Shown piece after piece: positions 27,275-35,580 of a stretch of 64,000 bases of DNA. The notes beneath the pieces are model-generated. The model was not told the DNA's origin. It did no database searches and saw nothing but the letters and a program-made list of their open reading frames with translations. Position 1 is the stretch's first letter. The number at the start of each line of letters is the position of its first letter. The position numbers and the translations under genes were made by a program. This stretch comes from Fibrisoma limi BUZ 3 (GTDB lineage: Bacteria; Bacteroidota; Bacteroidia; Cytophagales; Spirosomataceae), in the NCBI RefSeq assembly GCF_000296815.2, contig NZ_CAIT01000009.1:744001-808000 (forward strand), in the 5' to 3' direction.

Positions 27275-27353
27275 TCGCAAAAAAGTCTCAATATGAGGTG
27301 GTGAAATAGTCAAATATTACCACTATCTTAGTACTGATTTATGCTAAGGGATA

Positions 27354-28361
27354 ATGAAGGAGTTACAGTTACATCGAACATATTTACGTAGGCCAATTAA
27401 AAGTATAGCTATCTTAATGGTAGTTGTCCTGTTGGTAGAGACCATGACTTGGTCTCTTGCCTATCCCGTAAAGATGGGGATGGTTGAAAGAGCAGGTGGT
27501 TTTCTACAATATTTCGGCTTTTCTCTACGTAGCCTGCTTTTACCCGAAATATTTACACTATATATACTTCTCACTCTTCTTAGTGAATTTCATGTTGTAT
27601 TTAAGATTAAATCGATAGAAGCTAGTTGGCCAGCTATTGGCCGTTATGAGTTACGATTGCTACCTGTCATTTTACTAGCATTCTTCGTATTTAATCCTGT
27701 TACCCAAACAGTCCGTTTTTTACTTGAACGGTTTCCGAACTACTCGTTCTCAAACTACTGGCATACTTACATAGCAAATACGTTCACGTTCGCCACGTAT
27801 TTCAAGTATCTTATACCGGTACTCCTCATTGGGTATGCCGCCACCAATCTCTCTCTGTTTTCTGATTACCTGCGCCGTCGGCAGGAAGATGAGAACCGAG
27901 AAAAAGCTGCTGGTACCATTACTCCTCAGGTTCAGTTATCTCCTCCCGAACCTGCTCCTGCCCTATCTCGTACCTATACCGGTCACTTAAAAGGCCGAAA
28001 CGCTCATGGGGAATTAGACTTTCCTGTTACGGATGTCTATTTCTTTACCGTTGAGGAGCGGTATTACTATGCAGAATTGTCAAAAGGACGGTATCTGATC
28101 AGTAAAACACTCAATGATTTAGAAACCGAGCTGGACCCCTTTCATTTCTTCCGTATCAAGCGCGATTATATTGTCAATAGACGGTCCGTTTTGAACTACG
28201 CCTACTGGGAAAACGGCAAATATATCGTGAGGCTTGACACTCCCGACAGGCATGAAATTGTTGTTCCCCGCGCCAGAATGCAGGAATTCAGAGAGTGGCT
28301 ACAGGGAAGTCAACGCTCTACCTCCGCAGATGAGTCGACTGGCTCACTTGTTTTCGCCTAA
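27354..28361 (+). CDS. Membrane-anchored LytTR-family transcription regulator
   Basis: A 335-aa regulator. The N-terminal half has four hydrophobic segments (SIAILMVVVLLVETMTWSLA, LLLPEIFTLYILLTLLSEF, LRLLPVILLAFFVFNPV, YFKYLIPVLLIGYAATNLSLF). A Pro-rich linker leads to a C-terminal LytTR DNA-binding domain (DVYFFTVEERYYYAELSKG, HFFRIKRDYIVNRRSVLNY, HEIVVPRARMQEFREWL). No receiver domain or kinase is present, so it may sense a membrane signal directly. It is divergent from the duplicated peptide genes and is the likely local regulator of them. The stop overlaps the end of the LuxR-type gene by four bases. Base composition is more AT-rich than its housekeeping neighbours. Confidence 0.85.
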   Translation: MKELQLHRTYLRRPIKSIAILMVVVLLVETMTWSLAYPVKMGMVERAGGFLQYFGFSLRSLLLPEIFTLYILLTLLSEFHVVFKIKSIEASWPAIGRYELRLLPVILLAFFVFNPVTQTVRFLLERFPNYSFSNYWHTYIANTFTFATYFKYLIPVLLIGYAATNLSLFSDYLRRRQEDENREKAAGTITPQVQLSPPEPAPALSRTYTGHLKGRNAHGELDFPVTDVYFFTVEERYYYAELSKGRYLISKTLNDLETELDPFHFFRIKRDYIVNRRSVLNYAYWENGKYIVRLDTPDRHEIVVPRARMQEFREWLQGSQRSTSADESTGSLVFA

Positions 28362-28678
28362 AGGTAGTTCTTCACTGATATTCCGTATCGAGGCAGTTGT
28401 CTACAGCTTTTCAATTCCAACTTCTGAGCAATTCTAGCTTTATGGTTTACGGCAGTCCGGTAACTAATACCTAACTGATCGGCAATTTCATTGGCTGTGT
28501 GACCATTGGCAACCATACGGAGCACTTCACGCTCACGATCAGACAAACGGCTCAACTCATTTCGGGTGCTTTCTGCCATTACTTCTACACCGTAATTTTT
28601 AAGTAACGACATAAATCCGCTGCTATAGTAACAACCACCGTTACTTACCGTCTGAAAGCACTTATATAGTTCCTCCAA
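28358..28678 (-). CDS. LuxR-type HTH half of a frameshifted response regulator
   Basis: The C-terminal part of a NarL/LuxR-like regulator, 106 aa in this frame: receiver end (EELYKCFQTVSNGGCYYS), then the HTH (LSDREREVLRMVANGHTANE, IADQLGISYRTAVNHKARIAQKL). It begins at a TTG inside what should be the receiver domain, so it is not a natural start. The upstream frame continues sensibly as GFLYASDGLEELYK once one T is added to the T6 run at 28703-28708. See the entry at 28645. If truly broken, the HTH part might still be made from the internal ATG at residue 23. Confidence 0.75.
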   Translation of the reverse strand: MEELYKCFQTVSNGGCYYSSGFMSLLKNYGVEVMAESTRNELSRLSDREREVLRMVANGHTANEIADQLGISYRTAVNHKARIAQKLELKSCRQLPRYGISVKNYL

Positions 28679-29067
28679 GCCGTCACTGGCATATAAAAAG
28701 CCAAAAAACCCATCTGCATTGCGTTAGCAACTAATCGTAAATCGGGCTTGCTTGTATATAAAATGAACTTAGTCCGCTGATTTGACTCCCGCATTTGCTC
28801 AACTATATCAAAACTTCGACGGCCTGAAATTTCAGACTCAAGTATCACACACTCAGGGCGCTTAACCCTGATCTGTTGAAGTGTATCTTCCATTTCAACA
28901 GCCCGGCCCACCACATTATATCCCTGCTCTTTCAACAACTGGCTCAACACTTCACAGTTGAACAACTCGGATTGAGCAACAAGGATAGAGAAATCTTTAC
29001 GTCGAATCGAAAAGTTTTTGCCGGTTGTGCTACGTTCGGCGTCCTGGCCGTTGATCGGTTGATTCAT
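28645..29067 (-). CDS. Receiver half of a frameshifted response regulator (degenerate receiver)
   Basis: The N-terminal part of the same gene. From the start at 29067, residues ~26-122 form a CheY-like receiver (DFSILVAQSELFNCEVLSQL, KFILYTSKPDL, LVANAMQMG). The phospho-acceptor position is Glu77 (CVILESEISG), the acidic pocket pair is Gln32-Ser33, and the conserved Lys is absent in the repaired frame (GFLYASDG). So it is a pseudo-receiver, probably phosphorylation-independent. After Gly120 the frame runs into unrelated residues (LAFYMPVTAWRNYISAFRR) because of a one-base deletion in a T run. Sequencing error, recent mutation, or slippage are all possible. The intact protein would be about 235 aa. 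Confidence 0.75.
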   Translation of the reverse strand: MNQPINGQDAERSTTGKNFSIRRKDFSILVAQSELFNCEVLSQLLKEQGYNVVGRAVEMEDTLQQIRVKRPECVILESEISGRRSFDIVEQMRESNQRTKFILYTSKPDLRLVANAMQMGFLAFYMPVTAWRNYISAFRR

Positions 29068-29133
29068 GACAAGTTTTCGGTATCAGGAGATGAATCTAAT
29101 TACATAACTGATTCTTTTGCAACCTCGTTCGTC

Positions 29134-29217
29134 TGAAATCACTACAGACATGGATGAAATCACCCAAATATAACACACTAAAATTAGGTGATTTCGTCTG
29201 GTCAAATGGTGATTTCA
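29134..29217. promoter_or_regulatory. Symmetric four-site operator
   Basis: Four copies of one 9-mer: TGAAATCAC at 29134-29142 and 29155-29163, and its reverse complement GTGATTTCA (one mismatch in the third) at 29188-29196 and 29209-29217. The two on each side are 21 bases apart, two helical turns, and the whole array is exactly symmetric about 29175.5. It lies between the LuxR-type gene and the divergent gene at 29297, so it probably controls one or both. Confidence 0.7.
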
Positions 29218-29296
29218 CACAAAACAGGTTGTTTTTAACGATTTAGGGCTACTATTTTGGTTCATCGATCAGCAAGTACCATTTGCGAACTTTTGT

Positions 29297-29677
29297 ATGA
29301 TGAAGCAAGATGAAACGCCGACGTTTGGCTACGAAGCTACACCGGCAGAGATGCAAAACGTGATTCTGGATTGGGTGAAAGCGACTGAGGAGTTCCACCG
29401 GCGCTATTCGCAGCTGACCGAAGTGATCAATGCATTGCAGGCTTCGGCTCGGCGACAGCCCACGGCAAACCGGACACGTCTCCGTACGCTTACGGCTTTA
29501 CGTCAGCATATGAGTGATGTACTCATGACGCTGTTACTTGATATGACCGGCCAAAAACCCGGTCGCTCTGCTCAACCATCCAAGCCTGGCCAGTTGCAAT
29601 CGCATGCTCGCTTGCTGGAAGAGCTGAACCGCAAAATCGATAAAGAATTGATGCGGTTCACAACAGCACAAGCTTAG
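29297..29677 (+). CDS. Small helical protein, unknown function
   Basis: A 126-aa protein starting MMKQDETPTFGYEATPAEMQ; either of two adjacent ATGs may be used. It is rich in Arg, Gln, Leu and Thr and appears all-helical (ILDWVKATEEFHRRYSQLTE, LRTLTALRQHMSDVLMTLLL, RLLEELNRKIDKELMRF). There is no signal peptide, membrane segment or recognised motif. It lies downstream of the four-site operator and is convergent with dnaG across a shared terminator. I do not recognise the family. Confidence 0.65.
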   Translation: MMKQDETPTFGYEATPAEMQNVILDWVKATEEFHRRYSQLTEVINALQASARRQPTANRTRLRTLTALRQHMSDVLMTLLLDMTGQKPGRSAQPSKPGQLQSHARLLEELNRKIDKELMRFTTAQA

Positions 29678-29702
29678 TGTTCACCTTCCCCCATGATAAA
29701 GG

Positions 29703-29731
29703 AAGCCCCACACCTATGGGTTGGGGCTTTT
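29703..29731. terminator. Terminator between the small gene and dnaG
   Basis: Stem AAGCCCCA/TGGGGCTT, extended by an ACC/GGT pairing, followed by a T run on the plus strand. It lies between convergent genes. Confidence 0.75.
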
Positions 29732-29736
29732 GCTTT

Positions 29737-31788
29737 TTATCCTGAAATAACCGTTCCCAGCAAGCTGGATATCTCCATATCAATACGTTTATAGTGCATA
29801 AATTCCACCAATAGCTGGTCGGTTTCATCAGTAGTTTTCCCCACCGATTCGCGTAACTGCTGTTGCAGCGATGCCATCCGTTGTTCAGCCAGCATCTTTT
29901 TAATCCGTAATATATTCCGGTAGGCAGCATCAGCCAGAATACCAATCTCTTCTTCCGATGGTACGTAAATCTCATGCTTTATCCACCCTTCGCTGATCTC
30001 ATAACGAGGTGTAGTCAATGTAATAGCGTGATGCTGAAGATCGTTTTCCTGAGGTACGGTAAAAAAATCATTAGATGTCAAGATTTTCCCCTGGCTGTAA
30101 GCCTCTCGGAACAGCGTCAGCATTACGTCATAAGGTGGCGTTTGAAAGTTAACTTCATGTAATTCGCTTAGTATGTAATGGCACAATGTAACTCCCGGCT
30201 CCAGCTCTCGCATACCGTGGTTGATCAGTAGCCGAATGCATTCCTCCTCCTGATAGGAAAGAGGAGTTCGAACAGCTTTGCCTCGGTCGGCAGTAGACCG
30301 CTGAACGGGCTCTGTCACCTCTTCATTGAAAGATGGCTCAATTCCCGCTTCGTTCAATAAAGCATTGATATCATCGAACGACGGCTCGGCTGGTCCGCCA
30401 CCGGTTGGTTGCTGACGGCTCTGTCGCTCTTTCTGCCGCTCATAATCCTTTTGAACCTGATCCTGCTGCTTTCGAAGTAGGCGATTACTTTCGGAGATCA
30501 GCGTTTGTTCATCAACATGCAGTTGCTGGGCAGTAGTCCGGAAAAATACCTGCCGCTGAAGGGGATCAGGAATTCGGGTAATGCTGCTGACAATTTCCGA
30601 AATCACCTCGGCCCGCTTGAAAGGGCTGTCTCCAGCGTCCCGCAACAGCATATCTGTTTTGAACCGGATAAAGTCGTGCGTATTCTGCCGGATGTATGTT
30701 TTAAAGGCTTCGGCGCCCACCTGTCGAACGTAACTATCGGGGTCTTCACCGTTAGGGAACGTAACGATACTTACGTTTAAGCCTTCTTCCAATACCATGT
30801 CCAGGCCGCGAAGTGCAGCCTTAATTCCTGCAGCATCACCGTCGTATAGTATGGTAACGTTAGGCGTAAATCGACTGATCAGGCGAATCTGTTCGATCGT
30901 AAGTGAAGTACCTGACGACGCCACTACGTTTTTGATACCGGCCTGGTGCAGCGATATAACGTCGGTATAGCCTTCGGTTAAATAGCAGACATTTTCCTGA
31001 CGAATGGCCTGTTTTGCCTGAAAAATACCGTACAGAACCTGGCTTTTATGGTATACTTCGGTTTCGGGAGAGTTAAGGTATTTTGGCTGGTTTTTGTCGG
31101 CTTTGAGGATACGGGCACCAAAAGCAATCACACGCCCTGATACATTATGGATTGGAAACATGACCCGGCCACGAAAGCGATCGAACAGTTTATGAGAACC
31201 GCCGTCAGCCCCTTCCTTGCTGATCACAAGCCCTGCTTTTTCAAGCAATTCGCGGTTGTATCCCCGTTGCGTAGCCTCCTTCAGCAGTGCGTCCCATTGA
31301 TCAAAACTATAGCCGAGATCGAACGCTTCGATAGTAGGATTCGAAAACCCTCGCTCACGAAAATAACTCAGCCCAATGCTCTGCCCTTCTTCAGATGTCA
31401 GCAAAGCTTCCTGAAAAAACGTTTTGGCAAAATTGAGAACGATAAAGAGGCTTTCGCGTTCGTTCTGCCGAATGACCTCTTCCGGTGTCTGCTCCTGCTC
31501 TTCAATTTCAATGCCGTATTTTTTGGCCAAATACCGCAAGGCTTCCCCATAGCCGATATTTTCGACATCCATCACGAATTTTACGGCATCGCCCGCCTTT
31601 CCGCAGCCAAAACATTTGTAGATCTGTCGGCTCGGATTAACGTTGAACGATGGCGTCTTTTCGTTGTGAAACGGACAACACGCGATCCAGTTACTGCCTC
31701 GCTTCTTGAGTGAAACAAAGTCATTTACAACCTCGACGATGTCGGCCGCCTGACGAATTCGCTCGACGGTTTCTTCAGGTATACGCAT
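29737..31788 (-). CDS. dnaG: DNA primase
   Basis: DnaG primase, 683 aa, makes RNA primers at the replication fork. N-terminal zinc-binding domain: CPFHNEKTPSFNVNPSRQIY then CFGCGKAG. The catalytic core has the TOPRIM motifs CYLTEGYTDVISLHQAG and ILYDGDAAGIKAALRG. A Gln/Arg-rich linker (QDQVQKDYERQKERQSRQQ) leads to a C-terminal helicase-interacting helical region. Length is somewhat above the E. coli protein (581 aa), mainly through the linker, as is common in Bacteroidota. The ATG at 31788 starts the usual MRIPEETVERIRQAADIVEV. Confidence 0.97.
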   Translation of the reverse strand: MRIPEETVERIRQAADIVEVVNDFVSLKKRGSNWIACCPFHNEKTPSFNVNPSRQIYKCFGCGKAGDAVKFVMDVENIGYGEALRYLAKKYGIEIEEQEQTPEEVIRQNERESLFIVLNFAKTFFQEALLTSEEGQSIGLSYFRERGFSNPTIEAFDLGYSFDQWDALLKEATQRGYNRELLEKAGLVISKEGADGGSHKLFDRFRGRVMFPIHNVSGRVIAFGARILKADKNQPKYLNSPETEVYHKSQVLYGIFQAKQAIRQENVCYLTEGYTDVISLHQAGIKNVVASSGTSLTIEQIRLISRFTPNVTILYDGDAAGIKAALRGLDMVLEEGLNVSIVTFPNGEDPDSYVRQVGAEAFKTYIRQNTHDFIRFKTDMLLRDAGDSPFKRAEVISEIVSSITRIPDPLQRQVFFRTTAQQLHVDEQTLISESNRLLRKQQDQVQKDYERQKERQSRQQPTGGGPAEPSFDDINALLNEAGIEPSFNEEVTEPVQRSTADRGKAVRTPLSYQEEECIRLLINHGMRELEPGVTLCHYILSELHEVNFQTPPYDVMLTLFREAYSQGKILTSNDFFTVPQENDLQHHAITLTTPRYEISEGWIKHEIYVPSEEEIGILADAAYRNILRIKKMLAEQRMASLQQQLRESVGKTTDETDQLLVEFMHYKRIDMEISSLLGTVISG

Positions 31789-31963
31789 GGAGAAAAATTA
31801 TACCGAACAAAAAATATAGTTTTACCAGAGATGACAAGTTACAATTCCTCCCGAACAACCGCTGAAAAAAGGATCATGGCTCTGGCAACATTTTTGCTCA
31901 AATCATTTAAAATAAATGCATTAGATAAAATGCTGTCGGACTTTTTGTCAACCACCAGCAACT

Positions 31964-33367
31964 ATGAAGCACAATTTACTTGATTTTTATTCTCCAACGT
32001 CGTCCGGGTCTCGAAATCGCTTAGGGCAATTTGTGGTCTGCTTAGCCCTGATCGTTTTGCAAGCCTGTCAAACACCGACCGACGAGCCCCTGGCTCCCGA
32101 TGCAACCGGTAAGCCTGCCGATCAATACAATGCCGAGGTGGCCTTGAAGTGGAGTTCTTTAGAGTTGCAACTGGTCCGAACCGCCAGCGGTTTTACTCCA
32201 CCGGTCGCAGCCCGTGCGTTCGGGTATGCGGGCCTTACCATGTACGAATCGATTGTACCCGGCCTACCTACGCATCGTTCACTCGTAGGTCAGCTTCAGG
32301 AGTTTACTACACTCCCTCAACCCGAGGCCAACCAACGATATAATTGGGCTATCAGTGCAAACGCTGCTCAGGCCACCATTCTGAAAAGTCTTTTTGCCAA
32401 CCTTAATGACGCCGGTAAGGCAAGGGTTGACTCGTTGGAGAACGCTTTGTTTACCCAGCTAAAAGAGACAGATGACGCCATCAACGAGCGCTCCGTTGCC
32501 TTCGGGCGGGCCATTGCTGCGGCTATATTTGATTACTCGAAGACCGATGGCGGTCATGAAGGCTACAACCGTAACTTCCCGGCCAACTACGTAGTACCCA
32601 CCGGACCGGGCCTTTGGCAACCAACCGAGAACGGTCGTAAGATTCCCATGCAACCGTATTGGGGAAAAAACCGAACTTTTCTGAGTGCGGTTACAACCAT
32701 GACCATCCCATACCCACTGCAAGTTTCTACGGACATAAAATCGCAGTATTTCGCGCAGTACCTGGAAGTCTACACCAAACACAAATCGTTAACCCAGGAA
32801 GAGAAGGAGATTGCAGTCTGGTGGGCAGATGATCCCAGCGAAACCTTCACACCGCCCGGCCACTCTTACAACATTGCCCGTATTGTTATTCAAAACTCTA
32901 ACGCAAACCTGGCCAAAGCCGCCGAGACCCTTGCCCGTACCGGTATTGCCGTTGCAGACGCGTTCGTCATGTGCTGGAAATGTAAATACACGTTCAATAA
33001 TGAACGCCCCTACACTTATGTCCGGCGCGCAATTGACCCCAATTGGATACCCTTCTGGCCGGCCCCGCCCTTCCCGGGTTATTCGTCGGGCCATGCGACG
33101 CAGTCGGCTGCAACAGCTACTGTTCTTACGGGCCTCTATGGCGAACAGTTTGCCTTTACCGACAACTCCCACGTTGGGCGGATACGGGACGCGGTCCGTA
33201 ATGTTGAGTTTAAAGCGCGTTCCTACAAATCATTCTGGGAAGCAGCCGAGGAGTCAGCCTGGTCGCGGTTCCTGGGTGGAATTCATACCCGGCAGGACAA
33301 TGATACAGGGTTGCGGGAAGGCCGTAAAATAGGGCAGTTCATTAACGCCCTGAACTGGACAAAATAA
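31964..33367 (+). CDS. Vanadium-haloperoxidase-type PAP2 lipoprotein
   Basis: A 467-aa protein of the vanadium-dependent haloperoxidase/acid phosphatase superfamily. The N-terminal signal peptide ends in a lipobox (LALIVLQACQ), so it is a membrane-bound lipoprotein. Vanadate/phosphate-site motifs are KCKYTFNNERPY (Lys and Arg), PGYSSGHATQSAA (Ser-Gly-His), and SRFLGGIHTRQDNDTG (Arg and the nucleophilic His). Such enzymes oxidise halides with H2O2 or hydrolyse phosphate esters; the sequence cannot decide between them. It stands alone and converges on purF across a hairpin. Confidence 0.87.
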   Translation: MKHNLLDFYSPTSSGSRNRLGQFVVCLALIVLQACQTPTDEPLAPDATGKPADQYNAEVALKWSSLELQLVRTASGFTPPVAARAFGYAGLTMYESIVPGLPTHRSLVGQLQEFTTLPQPEANQRYNWAISANAAQATILKSLFANLNDAGKARVDSLENALFTQLKETDDAINERSVAFGRAIAAAIFDYSKTDGGHEGYNRNFPANYVVPTGPGLWQPTENGRKIPMQPYWGKNRTFLSAVTTMTIPYPLQVSTDIKSQYFAQYLEVYTKHKSLTQEEKEIAVWWADDPSETFTPPGHSYNIARIVIQNSNANLAKAAETLARTGIAVADAFVMCWKCKYTFNNERPYTYVRRAIDPNWIPFWPAPPFPGYSSGHATQSAATATVLTGLYGEQFAFTDNSHVGRIRDAVRNVEFKARSYKSFWEAAEESAWSRFLGGIHTRQDNDTGLREGRKIGQFINALNWTK

Positions 33368-33380
33368 GAGGCTAAAAAGC

Positions 33381-33425
33381 GGAAAGGAGAAGAGGACGCT
33401 GTAGAGCAATCCCTTTCTCCTTTCC
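33381..33425. terminator. Terminator between haloperoxidase gene and purF
   Basis: A perfect 11-bp inverted repeat, GGAAAGGAGAA (33381-33391) and TTCTCCTTTCC (33415-33425), lies in the gap between convergent stops. A third pyrimidine-rich copy follows at about 33434. Confidence 0.65.
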
Positions 33426-33448
33426 TGCCACCCAGTCCTTTTCTCCTT

Positions 33449-35341
33449 TTAATAAGCCCTTACCAGCTTACCTTCCATGAAGTTAACGAAGGATTTATTG
33501 ACAACCAGGTTACCACCCGGGGTTGGGTAGTTACCGGTAAAGTACCAATCGCCACTATGGTTGGGACAGGCGCGGTGCAGGTTTTCCACCGTCTGATAGA
33601 CCACGGCTACGTTTGCGTTCAGGTCGGCCGGGGTAATGATCTGGGCCACCTTCCGCGACAGTTCTTCGTGCGTAAACGGTTCGAAAAGCGCTTTAACGTA
33701 GTTCTGCTGACTTGCATTACCGGACTCGATTGCCGCTACAGACTGAGCGTACACTTCGTCCATGATATACTCTTGCCCGCGTTCGCGGAGTAACTCAAGA
33801 GCTGCCCGGAAGGCCACGAACTCCTTCACCTTCGACATATCAATGCCGTAGCAGTCGGGGAAGCGAATTTGCGGAGCAGACGAGACGATGATAATCTTTT
33901 TCGGCCCCAGCCGGTCGAGCATACGAAGGATACTCTTCTCGAGAGTGGTACCACGCACAATAGAGTCGTCGACAACCACTACGTTGTCTTTCCCCTTTTT
34001 AATTACCTCAAATGTGGTATCGTACACATGCGACACCATGTCGTCGCGTTGGGAATCATCCGTGATGAACGTACGGAGCTTAACGTCTTTCGACACCAGC
34101 TTTTCAATACGAGGCCGGAAAGAAAGCACACGATCCAGATCCTGCTCAAACAGGATGCCTTCCATAATGGCTTTCTTACGTTGCTTATACAGGTACTCTT
34201 CTAATCCCTCAACCATACCGAAGAATGCGGTTTCGGCCGTGTTGGGTATGTAAGAGAAGACCGTATTTTCGAGGTCGTAGTTGATTTCCTCAAGAATCTG
34301 GGGAACCAGCAGGCGACCCAGTTCTTTCCGTTCGTTGTAGATATCAGGGTCAGTCGCCCGTGAGAAATAGATGCGTTCGAAGCTGCACGACCGCTTTTCA
34401 ATGGGCTGAATAAATTGATATTCGCCGAACTCACCATATTTATCGATGATCAGCGCATGGCCAGGCTTAACTTCCTGAATCGCGTCATAATCGGCGTTGA
34501 AAGCAGCTTTGATAGCCGGCTTTTCGGAAGCAACGACAACAATTTCATCATCGGCGTAGTAATAGGCCGGGCGAATACCAGCCGGATCACGAGCCACAAA
34601 CGATGCGCCGTAGCCGGTCAGCCCAACCATGGCGTAGCCTCCGTCGAAATCGCGGCATGAACGATGCAGTACCCGCTGGAGGTCAATGTTATCTTCAATG
34701 ATATCCGACAGGTCCGGGTTCTCGTAGATGCCCTTGAACCGATCAAATACCCGCTGGTTTTCTTCGTCGAGGAAGTGGCCGATTTTTTCCATAACGGTCA
34801 CGGTGTCCACTTTCTCTTTTGGGTGCTGACCCAGCGAAACGAGCTTATCGAACAGCCCGTCCACATTGGTCATGTTGAAGTTACCGGCCATGACCAGGTT
34901 GCGGCTCCGCCAGTTGCTTTGCCGCAGCATCGGGTGACAATTCTCAATCTCATTGGCCCCGTGAGTACCGTAGCGCAGGTGTCCCAGCCAGACCTCGCCG
35001 GTGAAAGCTACGTTCTCCTGCAGCCAGCGGGCATCGCGGGCTTTGTCCTTATTCCCCTTGATGGATTTGCGAAATTTCTTGTTTACCTTCTCGAAGATAT
35101 CCGTAACGGGACGTTGATCAACGGAGCGGTAGCGACTAATGTAGCGGTGGCCGGGCGGAACGTCGATCTTGATATTGGCGATACCAGCGCCATCCTGACC
35201 TCGGTTAACCTGCTTTTCCATGAGCAGGTACAGTTTGTTGGCCGCGTAGAGGGGCGTGCCATACTTGTCAATGTAATACTGATACGGTTTACGGAGCCGA
35301 ATCAGGGCAATTCCGCATTCATGTTTGATGGCGTCGCTCAT
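33449..35341 (-). CDS. purF: Amidophosphoribosyltransferase-like protein (PurF family)
   Basis: A 630-aa PurF-family enzyme, first committed step of purine synthesis (PRPP plus glutamine to phosphoribosylamine). Start chosen at the ATG at 35341 (MSDAIKHECGIALIRL); the frame is open 15 codons upstream without homology. The Ntn-glutaminase Cys is residue 9, so a short propeptide would need to be removed to expose it. Class II glutaminase features include EVWLGHLRYGTHG and MAGNFNMTNVD. The PRPP-binding motif is VVVVDDSIVRGTTLEKS. It is about 120 residues longer than E. coli PurF, as I recall for the Bacteroidota form. Confidence 0.9.
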   Translation of the reverse strand: MSDAIKHECGIALIRLRKPYQYYIDKYGTPLYAANKLYLLMEKQVNRGQDGAGIANIKIDVPPGHRYISRYRSVDQRPVTDIFEKVNKKFRKSIKGNKDKARDARWLQENVAFTGEVWLGHLRYGTHGANEIENCHPMLRQSNWRSRNLVMAGNFNMTNVDGLFDKLVSLGQHPKEKVDTVTVMEKIGHFLDEENQRVFDRFKGIYENPDLSDIIEDNIDLQRVLHRSCRDFDGGYAMVGLTGYGASFVARDPAGIRPAYYYADDEIVVVASEKPAIKAAFNADYDAIQEVKPGHALIIDKYGEFGEYQFIQPIEKRSCSFERIYFSRATDPDIYNERKELGRLLVPQILEEINYDLENTVFSYIPNTAETAFFGMVEGLEEYLYKQRKKAIMEGILFEQDLDRVLSFRPRIEKLVSKDVKLRTFITDDSQRDDMVSHVYDTTFEVIKKGKDNVVVVDDSIVRGTTLEKSILRMLDRLGPKKIIIVSSAPQIRFPDCYGIDMSKVKEFVAFRAALELLRERGQEYIMDEVYAQSVAAIESGNASQQNYVKALFEPFTHEELSRKVAQIITPADLNANVAVVYQTVENLHRACPNHSGDWYFTGNYPTPGGNLVVNKSFVNFMEGKLVRAY

Positions 35342-35580
35342 ACCGCAGGCCGTTCGGAAACGTGAGAACCGCTGATGACGTACCAAACGCTGGTTCGCCG
35401 AAGCGGTTTGGTTTTAATTTGTTAATAAAATGGTAACGACGCCCGGGGCTGTTTCGTTCAGCGGGGCGCTGAACAAAAGTAAGAAAAGATAGAGATAAGC
35501 ACCGGTCGGCTTTACAATTTAATCCATGATTCAGCCGCCAGCATCGGCCCTGGATGGCGCACTTTTCACTGTTTGTTTCT

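Noticed and set aside
27284-27319. AGTC direct repeats as a LytTR binding site
   Set aside because: AGTCTCAAT and AGTCAAATA are only weakly alike and 24 bases apart; too little to call.
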